Below, piece after piece: positions 17,594 to 25,827 of a stretch of DNA of 35,473 bases (within the stretch, counting starts at the first letter, position 1; every line of letters starts with the position of its first letter). The notes under the pieces were generated by a model that was not told where the DNA came from, did no database searches, and saw only the letters and a list, made by a program, of their open reading frames with translations. A program made the translations under genes and the position numbers. Source of the stretch: an uncultured Peptostreptococcaceae bacterium (GTDB taxonomy: Bacteria > Bacillota > Clostridia > Peptostreptococcales > Peptostreptococcaceae); NCBI GenBank assembly GCA_944383455.1, contig CALWPP010000014.1, positions 1-35,473 of the forward strand, read 5' to 3'.

Positions 17594-18092
17594 CTATCTT
17601 ACATAAAACTTAATTGCTTCTTCTGGAATTTTAAACGCCTCAACAATTCGCCTTATTATAAATGCTACTGTATTTGCATTTGAGTTGATTTCTACAAATA
17701 AATCATCTTCAAGAGGATATGCTATTCTTAGGTCATTTGAGTTTCTTGAAAAGTATGATTTTTTACCTTTTATACCACGAGATATTGCTCTAAATTTATC
17801 TTTGTCTTTTTCTATAAAGTAATTACAAACCTTTATAAGTGTATCTTTCCATGAGTTTACGTATTCTATGTTACCTTCTAGTTCTATATGTATTGATGTT
17901 GTTGATGTAAAGGTTGAGTTTATATTTAAACACCTAACTTCATCACAAGATATTTCATTTTCAATTATGTTATTTTCTTTTTCCTCTAGTTCGTTAAGTG
18001 TTTCAGCAAGCTGGTAAATTAAAACCTACAACATCTGGATGTAACCACTCATTCATTCCTTTTTCAGCTTTAGCTGATTTCTCGTGAGATAT
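17594..18092 (-). pseudogene. Remnant of an unidentified gene, two pieces joined by a deletion
   Basis: The larger piece (17594-18013) is a frame of 139 codons without a start codon, beginning QLAETLNELEEKEN and containing VNSWKDTLIKVCNYF, KKSYFSRNSNDLRIAY and LFVEINSNANTVAF. It ends in a stop. To its right, in a different frame, 18014-18092 reads SHEKSAKAEKGMNEWLHPD followed by VVGFNLP, which looks like the N-terminal region of proteins with a WLHPDIVG motif. The two pieces probably belong to one gene that lost its middle. I do not recognise the family with certainty. There is no functional start. Confidence 0.6.
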
Positions 18093-18723
18093 AGTTAAAA
18101 AAGAAATAATAGATAAAATCTACGAAATATCTTCTTTAAAATTAAATGAGAAGTTTTGTTCCCTTTTAACCAAAGAAGAAAATATTATAAAAGAGATTTT
18201 AAAAAATGACAAAATAAAAGATACATACATAGAACTTTTTAAAGTAATACTATTTGATAAAAATAACTCTTATATCAATGAAGAAATTCTACTATCAAAT
18301 GATTGTGATAAACTAAAGGATTATATAAAAAAGCTACAAGCAAAAAATCAAAACTCAAGAAAACAAATTGAATTACTAGAAAATTTACTAAGAGAAGAAA
18401 AAGATGAGGTTCAACTCTATGAAGAAAAGGAAAAACGTAGAAGTCAAGGCAAAAAACATATTAGAGGTAGTCAGGAGTTCTATGATGAAATCTTAAATGC
18501 AAATGAACTAGCTGTCATTAAAGTAAATAAAAAAGGTAAAGAGTATATTGATTATAGGTCAGTAATAAAATATGCAAAAGAAAGTAAAGCAATAATTGAG
18601 TATGCTGAAAAAAACAACCTGAGAATAAACAGAGATAATATTAAAAGCTGGAACGAGGTTGCCAAGTCTTTAAAGTTTAATATAAAATCAAAAGTTAGTG
18701 TTGGAAAAGCTAGAGATAACTAG
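18088..18723 (+). pseudogene. Start-less open frame of 211 codons, unidentified
   Basis: From 18088 a frame runs open to a TAG at 18721-18723 but has no ATG, GTG or TTG codon with a ribosome-binding site near its beginning. It encodes a lysine- and glutamate-rich, probably coiled-coil protein: LKDYIKKLQAKNQNSRKQ, IELLENLLREEKDEVQLYEE, then KKHIRGSQEFYDEIL and a basic C-terminus KSKVSVGKARDN. The left end abuts the fragment of another gene on the opposite strand at 18092, so the 5' part was probably lost in the same rearrangement. I do not recognise the protein. Confidence 0.55.
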
Positions 18724-18757
18724 ATTTTCTAATCATAGAAATTAAATAGTTCTAAGT

Positions 18758-18790
18758 AAAAAAGAGCCACCCGGATCTTTTTTATATTTT
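18758..18790 (+). terminator. Terminator after the start-less frame
   Basis: AAAAAAGA pairs with TCTTTTTT around a short GC-containing centre (GCC-ACCC-GGA, one mismatch), with a T-rich tail. It is a moderate intrinsic terminator. Confidence 0.55.
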
Positions 18791-18829
18791 TTTTATCTTT
18801 AGTATTGACTTTAGATAATACTAGCGATA

Positions 18830-18858
18830 TTGTCAATATATAGTATTTAGCATATACT
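18830..18858 (+). promoter_or_regulatory. Promoter of the 139-aa gene
   Basis: TTGTCA (18830-18835) and TATACT (18853-18858) are spaced by 17 bases, 36 bases before the ATG at 18894. TATTGAC (18803-18809) and GTCAATA (18832-18838) form a dyad whose right arm overlaps the -35 box, a possible operator. Confidence 0.6.
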
Positions 18859-18893
18859 AAAATTTTAAAATAAAAATATGAAAGGAGAAAATT

Positions 18894-19313
18894 ATGAAAA
18901 CAACATTCGATGAATTTATAACACTTGCACCAACCTGTAAAAGATTTAAAGATTGTAAAGAGGCTAAATATATCTTTGAAAACATTCTTTCAAAAGATGA
19001 AAACATCATTAAGATGATTGATTTAAGCGAATTCAAAAAACCTGCTATATGTGCTTGTGTTAATGAAATTGATGATTATTTTAAAAAACAAACTAATCCA
19101 GAATTTGATTTAAATGATAACTTTACAAAACAAGCTTTAGGAATAATGGTAAAAATAGTACTAAATCAATTTGGATATAAACCTAGAAAATCATTTGGGC
19201 AAAGAGATATTCCAAGAGCTTATAAATCTAAATATATAAAAACAGGAACAGTATACGAGCTAAGTGGAACTCCTAAAATGGAAGTTTATAAAGCTATAAG
19301 AGAAGTAAAATAG
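18894..19313 (+). CDS. Conserved hypothetical protein (139 aa)
   Basis: This is a soluble, mostly helical protein with no signal peptide or membrane segment. Visible points are a cysteine-containing start (LAPTCKRFKDCKEAKYIF), KPAICACVNEIDDYF in the middle and a basic C-terminal part, GYKPRKSFGQRDIPRAYKSK, that could contact nucleic acid. GAAAGGAGAAAA precedes the ATG. It has its own promoter and lies alone between gene remnants and bioY. I do not recognise the family, and the function is unknown. Confidence 0.7.
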   Translation: MKTTFDEFITLAPTCKRFKDCKEAKYIFENILSKDENIIKMIDLSEFKKPAICACVNEIDDYFKKQTNPEFDLNDNFTKQALGIMVKIVLNQFGYKPRKSFGQRDIPRAYKSKYIKTGTVYELSGTPKMEVYKAIREVK

Positions 19314-19442
19314 TATATAAGAAATAACTTTAAATTAAAGGTATATGTGATTTTATGCTTTTTGATATGAAAAAAATCAATGAATAAATTGATATTAGAA
19401 TTATACTTTATTTTTATACTTGTACTAATAGAGGTGATATTT

Positions 19443-19970
19443 TTGAAAATAAAAGACTTGATACTCTGTTCATTATTTTCTGCTATAACTTGTATTTTAG
19501 CACAGATATCTATTCCTTTTGTTGGTGGAGTTCCTCTTACTATGCAAACATTAGCTGTTTCACTATCTGGTATAATACTTGGCTCTAAAAAAGGATTTAT
19601 ATCACAATGTATATACGTCCTATTAGGAGCTATTGGTGTTCCTGTATTTGCTGAGTTTAGTGGAGGTATTCAAATTATATTTGGCCCTACAGGAGGATTT
19701 ATACTAAGCTTTCCTATAATGTCATTTGTTATTGGTTATATATGCAATCAAACAAATAATAAATATATTTTCTTTTTAGCTATGATAATAGGGTCTATTG
19801 TAAATTATGCTGGTGGTGTTATACAATTTATGATAGTTACAAAATCTAATTTAATACAATCACTTAGTGCTTGTGTTATTCCATTTTTATTTACAGGCTT
19901 AGTTAAGTCATTATTAGCTACAATAATAGGTTCAAAAATTAAAGAAAGTAAATTGTTAAAGGAGTTTTAA
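19443..19970 (+). CDS. bioY: Biotin transporter BioY (ECF S component)
   Basis: BioY is the substrate-binding membrane subunit of the biotin ECF transporter. The 175-aa protein has about six membrane segments and the family motifs SIPFVGGVPLTMQTLAVSLSG, GAIGVPVFAEFSGGI and GPTGGFILSFP. The open frame begins at 19380, but the site GAGGTGAT is inside it and points to TTG 19443 (then KIKDLILCSLFSAIT), which gives the usual family length. The energising subunits EcfA/T are not here; shared ones elsewhere are usual in Firmicutes. No clear BirA site is visible upstream. The DUF1284 gene follows by 4 bases. Confidence 0.9.
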   Translation: MKIKDLILCSLFSAITCILAQISIPFVGGVPLTMQTLAVSLSGIILGSKKGFISQCIYVLLGAIGVPVFAEFSGGIQIIFGPTGGFILSFPIMSFVIGYICNQTNNKYIFFLAMIIGSIVNYAGGVIQFMIVTKSNLIQSLSACVIPFLFTGLVKSLLATIIGSKIKESKLLKEF

Positions 19971-19974
19971 ATAT

Positions 19975-20361
19975 ATGAGATTAAGACCACATCATCTACT
20001 TTGTACACAAGGATATAGTGGAAAAGGATATAATGATGAATTTATTAAAAATATGGATTATATCACAAATATAATCAGAAAAAATAAAAATACTATTATA
20101 AATCTAATTTTCTCAACTGATGATATATGTGAGTGTTGTCCTAATATGATTAGTGAAAACTTATGTATCACTAACGAAAAAGTTAAATCAATAGATAATA
20201 AAATTACAAAATATTTTTCATTAGAAGAAAAAGAGTATGTTTATAATGAAATTGTTGATTTTATAAAAAATAATATAACAGAAAAAATTATGGATGATAT
20301 TTGTTGTGAATGTGAATGGTATCCTATAAGTTCTTGCAAAAAGAAAATACTAGATAAATAA
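19975..20361 (+). CDS. DUF1284 family cysteine-rich protein
   Basis: This 128-aa protein starts MRLRPHHLLCTQGYSGKGY, the hallmark of DUF1284, and has further cysteines in DDICECCPNMI, ENLCITNE, DDICCECEWYP and SSCKKK. The pattern suggests an iron-sulfur or other metal site, as has been annotated for the family. GGAG lies 10 bases before the ATG. It is co-transcribed with bioY, overlapping none of it, and a link to biotin or radical chemistry is only a guess. The hairpin at 20463-20499 probably ends the transcript. Confidence 0.85.
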   Translation: MRLRPHHLLCTQGYSGKGYNDEFIKNMDYITNIIRKNKNTIINLIFSTDDICECCPNMISENLCITNEKVKSIDNKITKYFSLEEKEYVYNEIVDFIKNNITEKIMDDICCECEWYPISSCKKKILDK

Positions 20362-20413
20362 ATTATATTGAATTAGTATAATACAAAAATTAATTAACAT
20401 TCTATAAACTTTC

Positions 20414-20898
20414 TAGTGTTGCATAAATGAAAAATTTATATAGTATAAAACTTAATATTAGTAAAAAAGATAAGAACTATCTCAGTTTTTATCTTTTTTT
20501 ACTTTAAAATTAATTAAAGTAATATTTTGGTTATAGATTTGAACGTAACTATACCTTCAAATTTTATTTATTTTTTTGAAATTTTATCCAAATTACTCAT
20601 ACAGTACTTGCTCTAATGCTAATATTTCTAATAAATTAGACTTTAATCTTCTAAGTAAATTAAATGTACTCAATTTATATTTTTGTCTATTTTTAATTAT
20701 TAGTAATAATATATAAGTAATTAGAGCACAATATATCTGTATTGAGATGGCATTTAAGTTTCTTCCTAACCAATGTTTAATAGTTAAGTGTTGCTTAATC
20801 CATTTTTAGCCATAAAAAACCTACAATCTAGTTATGATTGAAGGTTTTCCAGAATTTCAAATTTTATTCATTATAATAATTAGATTAATACAACACTA
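20414..20898 (-). mobile_element. MITE-like deletion derivative of an IS4-type element (copy B)
   Basis: This 485-bp element has matching ends: TAGTGTTGCATAAAT at 20414 and, on the other strand, TAGTGTTGTATTAAT ending at 20898. It holds only the C-terminal part of a transposase (20593-20805), a hairpin after it (20463-20499) and a second hairpin near the left end of the element (AAAACCT-CAATC / GATTG-AGGTTTT, about 20815-20846). Most of the transposase has been deleted while both ends remain, as in MITEs. The part 20414-20675 is repeated inverted at 12347-12610. I see no clear target duplication. Confidence 0.75.
20593..20805 (-). pseudogene. C-terminal fragment of an IS4-type transposase
   Basis: Seventy codons read KWIKQHLTIKHWLGRNLNAI, then SIQIYCALITYILLLIIKNR and LSTFNLLRRLKSNLLEILAL to VLYE and a stop. 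The WIKQHL-type motif with the following region is typical of the C-terminal DDE end of IS4/IS231 transposases. A stop lies directly upstream in the same frame, where the expected sequence has been deleted. Confidence 0.8.
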
Positions 20899-20919
20899 AA
20901 AAAAGTAACATCTTTTTTT
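20898..20919 (-). terminator. Weak terminator of the secreted-protein gene
   Basis: AAAAAAAG and CTTTTTTT pair around a 6-base loop at the stop of the gene at 20918-21484. The stem is nearly all A-T. It touches the end of the MITE-like element. Confidence 0.4.
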
Positions 20920-21484
20920 ATTTTGACTCAGCCTTTTGAATTTTTAGTGATATATCATTTATACTTTCATATAATTTTTCAACTTCTTTTTCACTTAAAG
21001 AACTTTCCTCTATTTTAACTTTAACATTAGCATATCTATCAAATTCTTCTTCACTTAAAACACCTAGTCTTGCTACATACTTTAAATGCTCTGCTATTAA
21101 CTCTCCTGACATAGATACTTCAAACTCTCCTCCTACACTATCTGATATTTTTTCGTATAAATATGCTATGCTTTTTTGTAATTCTTCTAATTCTTTTTCC
21201 TTTTGTTTTATAGCTTCTTTATCATTTAAAACGTTTATTTCATCAGATAACTCAACAATTTTTCTCTCTACATATGCAAATTGCTTCATCTCTTCATCAC
21301 TTAAAATATTTAAAGATTTAACACGTTCTATATATTTATCAACAGAAAACATCTCATCAACTTTCTTACATAGCTTATTTTGTAAATTTTCCTTAGATAT
21401 ATTACTTTGCGTATTTATAAATACTTGACCAATTACTAATACTCCTAATACTAAAGCTATAACTCCTACACTTTTTAATTTCAT
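20918..21484 (-). CDS. Secreted or membrane-anchored helical protein with internal repeat (188 aa)
   Basis: The N-terminus MKLKSVGVIALVLGVLVIGQ is a signal peptide or anchor. The rest is helical and charged, with a coiled-coil centre (NDKEAIKQKEKELEELQKSI). Two similar segments are seen: VKSLNILSDEEMKQFAYVE (about 60-78) and VARLGVLSEEEFDRYANVK (about 137-155), an internal duplication of an LSxEE(M/F)-containing unit. AGGTGG precedes the ATG. It lies alone next to the jag terminator, with no operon partner. I do not recognise a family, and the function is unknown. Confidence 0.75.
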   Translation of the reverse strand: MKLKSVGVIALVLGVLVIGQVFINTQSNISKENLQNKLCKKVDEMFSVDKYIERVKSLNILSDEEMKQFAYVERKIVELSDEINVLNDKEAIKQKEKELEELQKSIAYLYEKISDSVGGEFEVSMSGELIAEHLKYVARLGVLSEEEFDRYANVKVKIEESSLSEKEVEKLYESINDISLKIQKAESK

Positions 21485-21631
21485 ATTTATACCACCTTAT
21501 TTTTATATTTAAATTTATCTAAAGAGTAGTTTTATTTCTTTTATTAATTTAATTATATAATATTATAAAAGTTAGTTTTATCTTAAAACTAAAACAAATA
21601 TGTAATAAAACTGTCAAAATAATTCACATAT

Positions 21632-21660
21632 AAAAAAGAGTGTAGATAAAACTACACCCT
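21632..21660 (-). terminator. Terminator of the rpmH-jag operon
   Basis: On the minus strand GTGTAG and CTACAC pair around TTTTAT, followed by TCTTTTTT, six bases after the jag stop. It shows that the ribosomal-protein/membrane-insertion transcript ends here and does not run into mnmE. Confidence 0.85.
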
Positions 21661-21666
21661 AAAATA

Positions 21667-22305
21667 TTATTTATGCGAAGGCTCTACATACTCAATAACT
21701 AATCTTCTATATGGATCTGTACCCTCACTATATGTATTTATTCTTTCATTGTTTTGTAAATATGAATGAATTATTCTTCTTTCATAAGGATTCATATATT
21801 CTAGTTTTTTTGTTTTTTTGTATCTTAGCACTTGACTAGATATTTTTTTTGCATAATTTTTTAGAGATTCTTCTCTTTTCTTTCTATAATCTTCTACATC
21901 AATTAAAACCCTTAAATCAGAATCCTTTCTAAATTTATTAAGAGCAAGACCTGTTAATAATTGTATAGAATCTAAGGTTTCACCCCTTTTACCAATAAGT
22001 GCTGAAACATCTTTTCCAGTTATATCAACTTTTATTAACCTATCCTCTTGAAAAATATTCAAATTAACATCTATTTTTAAATTATTAATTATTTTCTCTA
22101 AAAACTCTCTAGCTACATCAATTTCTCTTATAATAACTGAAATTTCATATGTACCTTCTTTAGAACCTATAAATCCCAAAAAACCTTTTGATGGTGATTC
22201 TATTTCTATTATTTCTAGGTCATTTTCTAAAACATTAAAATGATTAACCGCCTTTTTTATAGCTTCTTCTTTACTTTTGCTTTTTATTCTTATTTTTCTT
22301 TCCAT
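21667..22305 (-). CDS. jag: RNA-binding protein Jag / KhpB (Jag-N, KH and R3H domains)
   Basis: This 212-aa protein has the Jag-N domain (KSKSKEEAIKKAVNHF to SPSKGFLGFIGSKEGTYEI), a KH domain with ALIGKRGETLDSIQ, and an R3H domain with NPYERRIIHSYLQ. Family members (SpoIIIJ-associated protein, also called KhpB or EloR) bind RNA and influence cell elongation. It overlaps the end of yidC by 35 bases; its site GGAGGAAG lies inside yidC. This order, with yidC, is conserved in Firmicutes. mnmE usually follows but here the accessory island intervenes. Confidence 0.92.
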   Translation of the reverse strand: MERKIRIKSKSKEEAIKKAVNHFNVLENDLEIIEIESPSKGFLGFIGSKEGTYEISVIIREIDVAREFLEKIINNLKIDVNLNIFQEDRLIKVDITGKDVSALIGKRGETLDSIQLLTGLALNKFRKDSDLRVLIDVEDYRKKREESLKNYAKKISSQVLRYKKTKKLEYMNPYERRIIHSYLQNNERINTYSEGTDPYRRLVIEYVEPSHK

Positions 22306-23050
22306 TTTTTGCTTCCTCCTCAGAAGTAACAGCTAATTTAGCATTTGAATCAGCATTTAATTTAGCCTTTAGCGGACTCATAACTAAGTAATACTGAGCT
22401 ATTGAAAATAAGTTACTAACAGTCCAATAAAGTGCAAGCCCCGCCGGGAAAGTATAACCCCATATAAAAGACATAATAGTCATAACATATGTCATAGTCT
22501 TCATAGTTTGTTGTTGCTGTGGGTCTGGTGGCATCATAACAATTTGCATAGCATAAGAACTGACCGCTGATATTATTGCCAATATTAGGTTTTCAACCAT
22601 TATCTTACCAGTTAATATATCCGACATATTACCTGCCTGAGTTAGATTAGATAAAAATAAAAAACTAGTGTCAGCAGCTTCATATGCAGCTTGACTTTCA
22701 AATATACCATAAACCCATGGTTCTCTTAACACAGAGAAAAGTCCTATAAGAATTGGCATTTGAATAAGAAGTGGCAAACACCCTGCCATGGGATTTATAT
22801 TAGCTTCTTTATATAAATTCATTAACTCTTGACTTTGCTTTTCTGGCTTATCTTTATATTTTAATTGAATTTCTTGAACTTTAGGCTGAATATCTTGCAT
22901 AGCCTTTGTAGATTTTGTTTGCTTTATTGTAAGTGGTAATAAAAGTAGTTTAACAAATATAGTAAATAATATTATAGAAAGTCCATAACTTTGAACAAAC
23001 TCAAATATTATTCTAAGTATTGAACCTAATAAGTTATTTATAATACTCAC
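22271..23050 (-). CDS. yidC: Membrane protein insertase YidC / SpoIIIJ
   Basis: This 259-aa insertase helps proteins enter the membrane, alone or with SecYEG. The N-terminal membrane helix is followed by IILFTIFVKLLLLPLTIKQT, a cytoplasmic hairpin (MQDIQPKVQEIQLKYKDKPE), then NPMAGCLPLLIQMPILIGL and further helices, ending in a lysine-rich tail (KNGKKNKNKKQK). The hydrophilic groove arginine is not obvious from sequence alone. Start is GTG 23050, spaced 8 bases from AAGGAG. It lies between yidD and jag as usual. Unlike many Gram-positive homologues it lacks a lipoprotein signal cysteine near the start. Confidence 0.92.
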   Translation of the reverse strand: MSIINNLLGSILRIIFEFVQSYGLSIILFTIFVKLLLLPLTIKQTKSTKAMQDIQPKVQEIQLKYKDKPEKQSQELMNLYKEANINPMAGCLPLLIQMPILIGLFSVLREPWVYGIFESQAAYEAADTSFLFLSNLTQAGNMSDILTGKIMVENLILAIISAVSSYAMQIVMMPPDPQQQQTMKTMTYVMTIMSFIWGYTFPAGLALYWTVSNLFSIAQYYLVMSPLKAKLNADSNAKLAVTSEEEAKNGKKNKNKKQK

Positions 23051-23073
23051 TGTGTATACTCCTTAATATATTT

Positions 23074-23325
23074 TTATTTAAGTGGATCATATCCTCCAGG
23101 GTTAAAAGGATGACACTTTAATATTCTTTTAATTGATAAATACATTCCCTTAAAAACACCATATTTTTTAAAAGCTTCTATGGAATATTGAGAGCAAGTT
23201 GGATAAAACCTACAAGTAGGTCCTTTCAAAGGAGATATATATTTTTGATAGATTAAAATTAGACATATAAAAATTTTAGATATAAACTTATTTATACTAA
23301 ATAATAAAGTATATAATTTATCCAA
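23074..23325 (-). CDS. yidD: Membrane protein insertion efficiency factor YidD
   Basis: The 83-aa protein is a YidD homologue, with [20 protein letters not shown] followed by [12 protein letters not shown] and [12 protein letters not shown]. It carries the conserved cysteines and a short amphipathic hydrophobic start ([14 protein letters not shown]). Open frame starts at 23376 inside rnpA, but AAAGGAG lies 8 bases before TTG 23325, which gives the normal size of about 70-85 aa. It sits between rnpA and yidC, the standard order. Confidence 0.9.
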   Translation of the reverse strand: MDKLYTLLFSINKFISKIFICLILIYQKYISPLKGPTCRFYPTCSQYSIEAFKKYGVFKGMYLSIKRILKCHPFNPGGYDPLK

Positions 23326-23348
23326 ATTATTTACTCCTTTACAAATAG

Positions 23349-23693
23349 TTATTTCAATATTTTCGACTTTTTGCACAAATTAACAACTGACTTTTCTATA
23401 TCTTTATATTCACAATCACTTGATGATATTCTAGCTATAAATACTATATCATATCCTTTTTTTATATCTTTATCTACTAAAATTCTAAAAGCCTCTTTTA
23501 TTCTTCTTTTTACTTTATTTCTAATAACAGCTTTTCCTACTTTTTTAGAAACTGATACACCAACTCTAGATTCATCTAAGTTATTTTTCATTATGTAAAT
23601 TACTAAATATTTATTTGCAAAGGATTTACCTTGTTGATATACCTTCCTAAAATCTTTGTCTTTTTTTAATCCTTTACTTATTTTAAAGTCCAT
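23349..23693 (-). CDS. rnpA: Ribonuclease P protein component RnpA
   Basis: This 114-aa basic protein assists RNase P RNA in 5' maturation of tRNA. It shows [20 protein letters not shown], the substrate-contacting region, and the RNR motif [15 protein letters not shown] (about residues 56-70). AGGAGG precedes the ATG. It follows rpmH with a hairpin between them, and its 3' end lies 23 bases before the yidD start. Confidence 0.93.
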   Translation of the reverse strand: MDFKISKGLKKDKDFRKVYQQGKSFANKYLVIYIMKNNLDESRVGVSVSKKVGKAVIRNKVKRRIKEAFRILVDKDIKKGYDIVFIARISSSDCEYKDIEKSVVNLCKKSKILK

Positions 23694-23740
23694 CTAACTA
23701 ACCTCCTTAAAGAAAACTTGCTTAATTTTCTTTTAATGAC

Positions 23741-23766
23741 AAAAAGGCCACTAAAGCGGCCTTTTT
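23741..23766. terminator. Symmetric hairpin between rpmH and rnpA
   Basis: AAAAAGGCC and GGCCTTTTT pair with an 8-base loop and a T-run on either strand. It may reduce transcription from rpmH into rnpA, which would fit the greater need for ribosomal protein. Confidence 0.75.
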
Positions 23767-23772
23767 AAATTA

Positions 23773-23907
23773 TTAATGAGTTAATCTATGTCTTCCCTTA
23801 GCTCTTCTTCTTTTTAAAACGTTCTTACCATTAGACGTCTTCATTCTTTTTCTAAAACCATGTTCTTTCTTTCTTTGTCTTTTCTTTGGCTGATAAGTTC
23901 TTTTCAT
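23773..23907 (-). CDS. rpmH: 50S ribosomal protein L34
   Basis: This 44-aa protein reads [20 protein letters not shown], then [20 protein letters not shown] and RLTH, the near-universal L34 sequence. It is too short for usual open-frame thresholds. AAGGCGG lies before the ATG. It is the first gene of the leftward rpmH-rnpA-yidD-yidC-jag operon, read from the promoter at 23985-24013 next to oriC. Confidence 0.97.
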   Translation of the reverse strand: MKRTYQPKKRQRKKEHGFRKRMKTSNGKNVLKRRRAKGRHRLTH

Positions 23908-23984
23908 ATTTACACCGCCTTTCAAATTTATATCCGTTTTGAAATATACTTAAATATTTTAGTTAAGTAAAAATAACACATCTA

Positions 23985-24013
23985 ATTATAATTGTTTTTA
24001 GGTTTATTGTCAA
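23985..24013 (-). promoter_or_regulatory. Consensus promoter of the rpmH operon
   Basis: On the minus strand TTGACA (24008-24013) and TATAAT (23985-23990) are both perfect SigA boxes with a 17-base spacer, 78 bases upstream of rpmH. It is one of the strongest promoters in the window. Confidence 0.9.
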
Positions 24014-24111
24014 TGTAGTTTTGTATTGTGATAATTAATATATCAATATTTTTTAAAAATTTTTATCCAAATTTTATTGAAAATTTAGGTAAAAAATTGT
24101 ATTATTTTGTA

Positions 24112-24456
24112 TGTTGATAACTTATTATCCACAACCTGTTGATATTGTGGATAATATTTTGTATAGGTTTACAATAATTAAAATTTAATAGAGTTATTAA
24201 CAATCTGTTGATAACTTTATTAACAATTTCCACAAGTTTAATCCAACTAACTTTTTACTTCCTTTAGTAAAGAATTAATAGTTTAAATATGTGTTATATG
24301 CTATATTTTTATTTCTTGTTTAATTATATTTTTATATTTTATTTTTAGTAAATAAAAAAAGTTATTAACATTTTATCCACAATTTTTGTTTATTTTTTTG
24401 TGTATATTTTATTAATTATTTATTTTCATCAAAACTGTTGATAACTTTGTTGATAA
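24112..24456. other. oriC left part: DnaA-box cluster upstream of dnaA
   Basis: The 580-base gap between rpmH and dnaA holds many DnaA boxes. Exact TTATCCACA is at 24125-24133 and 24373-24381 (+) and at 24146-24154 (-). The variant TGTTGATAA (the reverse of TTATCAACA) occurs at 24112-24120, 24209, 24436-24444 and 24448-24456; the last two are 12 bp apart, just before the dnaA ribosome-binding site, and may also autoregulate dnaA. The left part of a bipartite origin is inferred from this. Confidence 0.85.
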
Positions 24457-24491
24457 CTTTTAATATTTTATTATTTTTTGGAGGCAAATAA

Positions 24492-25826
24492 ATGGATATA
24501 ATTTCTTTATGGAATAAAGTTTTACAATTAATAAAAGGTGAACTTTCTCCACCAAGTTTTAACGCTTTTTTTAAGCAGTTAGTACCATTAAAAATAACTA
24601 ATGATGATATAATAATACTTGCACCTAATGAGTTTACAAAAAGTATTTTAGAAGATAGATATTTAAATCTTATAGAAAGTTCTATAGACCAAGTGTCTTC
24701 AAAAAAATATATTGTAAAATTCATACTTGAATCTGATAATAAAGAAGATAATAAGGTAAACAATAATATTTTAAATGACTGTGAAGGTATTGTTAGTAAT
24801 AATACTTCAAGTAATCTAATACCTAAATATACATTTGATACATTTGTTATTGGAAATAGTAATAGATTTGCACATGCTGCATGCGTTGCTGTGGCTGAAT
24901 CACCTGCTAAAGCATATAATCCTCTATTTTTATACGGCGGTGTTGGACTTGGAAAAACACATTTAATGCATGCTATTGGACATCATATAATTGATGAAAA
25001 TAAGGATATAAAAGTTGTTTATGTATCATCAGAAAAATTTACTAATGAACTTATAAACTCTATAAAAGATGATAAAAATGAAGAATTTAGAAATAAATAT
25101 AGAAACATAGATATTCTATTAATTGACGATATACAATTTATAGCAGGTAAAGAAAGAACGCAAGAAGAATTTTTCCATACTTTTAACTCTTTACATGAAG
25201 CAAATAAACAAATAATAATATCTAGCGATAGACCACCAAAGGAAATTCCTACTTTAGAAGATAGACTACGTTCTAGGTTTGAGATGGGATTAATAACAGA
25301 TATACAAGCTCCTGATTTTGAAACAAGAATAGCTATTCTTAGAAAAAAAGCTCAAATTGAAAATATAAATGTATCAAATGATGTAATGAGTTATATAGCA
25401 ACTAATATAAAATCTAACATTAGAGAGCTTGAAGGTGCTTTAACACGTGTTGTTGCTTATTCCTCTTTAACTAATAAAGAAATATCAATTGATTTAGCCA
25501 TGGAAGCATTAAAAGATATCGTTATGAATCATGATATAAAAGATGTATCTATAAAAAAAATAAAAGACGCTATTTCATCTATGTTTGGAATAAGTATTGA
25601 AGATATTGACTCAAAGAAGAGGACAAGATCTATAGCTTACCCAAGACAAATTGCTATGTATTTATCAAGAGAGTTAACAGATTTATCGTTACCTAAAATA
25701 GGACAAGAGTTTGGTGGACGTGATCATACAACTGTTTTGCATGCTTATGATAAAATAAGTCTTGCAATTAAAAATAATGAAGACACTAAAAAAATTGTAG
25801 ATAAACTTTTATCAAAGCTAAATTAA
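24492..25826 (+). CDS. dnaA: Chromosomal replication initiator DnaA
   Basis: This 444-aa AAA+ protein opens the origin. Domain I (1 to ~80), a short linker II, domain III with Walker [12 protein letters not shown] (148-157) and Walker B LLIDDIQF, and the C-terminal helix-turn-helix domain with [19 protein letters not shown] are all present. The DnaA-box-reading part looks intact. TTGGAGG precedes the ATG. Boxes lie on both sides of the gene, as in Firmicute origins. The domain II linker (about 85-110) is rich in Asn and Ser. Confidence 0.97.
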   Translation: MDIISLWNKVLQLIKGELSPPSFNAFFKQLVPLKITNDDIIILAPNEFTKSILEDRYLNLIESSIDQVSSKKYIVKFILESDNKEDNKVNNNILNDCEGIVSNNTSSNLIPKYTFDTFVIGNSNRFAHAACVAVAESPAKAYNPLFLYGGVGLGKTHLMHAIGHHIIDENKDIKVVYVSSEKFTNELINSIKDDKNEEFRNKYRNIDILLIDDIQFIAGKERTQEEFFHTFNSLHEANKQIIISSDRPPKEIPTLEDRLRSRFEMGLITDIQAPDFETRIAILRKKAQIENINVSNDVMSYIATNIKSNIRELEGALTRVVAYSSLTNKEISIDLAMEALKDIVMNHDIKDVSIKKIKDAISSMFGISIEDIDSKKRTRSIAYPRQIAMYLSRELTDLSLPKIGQEFGGRDHTTVLHAYDKISLAIKNNEDTKKIVDKLLSKLN

Positions 25827-25827
25827 T

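Noticed and set aside
25441..25456. Palindrome AACACGTGTT inside dnaA as a second parS
   Set aside because: Only the CACGTG core matches; the flanks do not fit TGTTNCACGTGNAACA.
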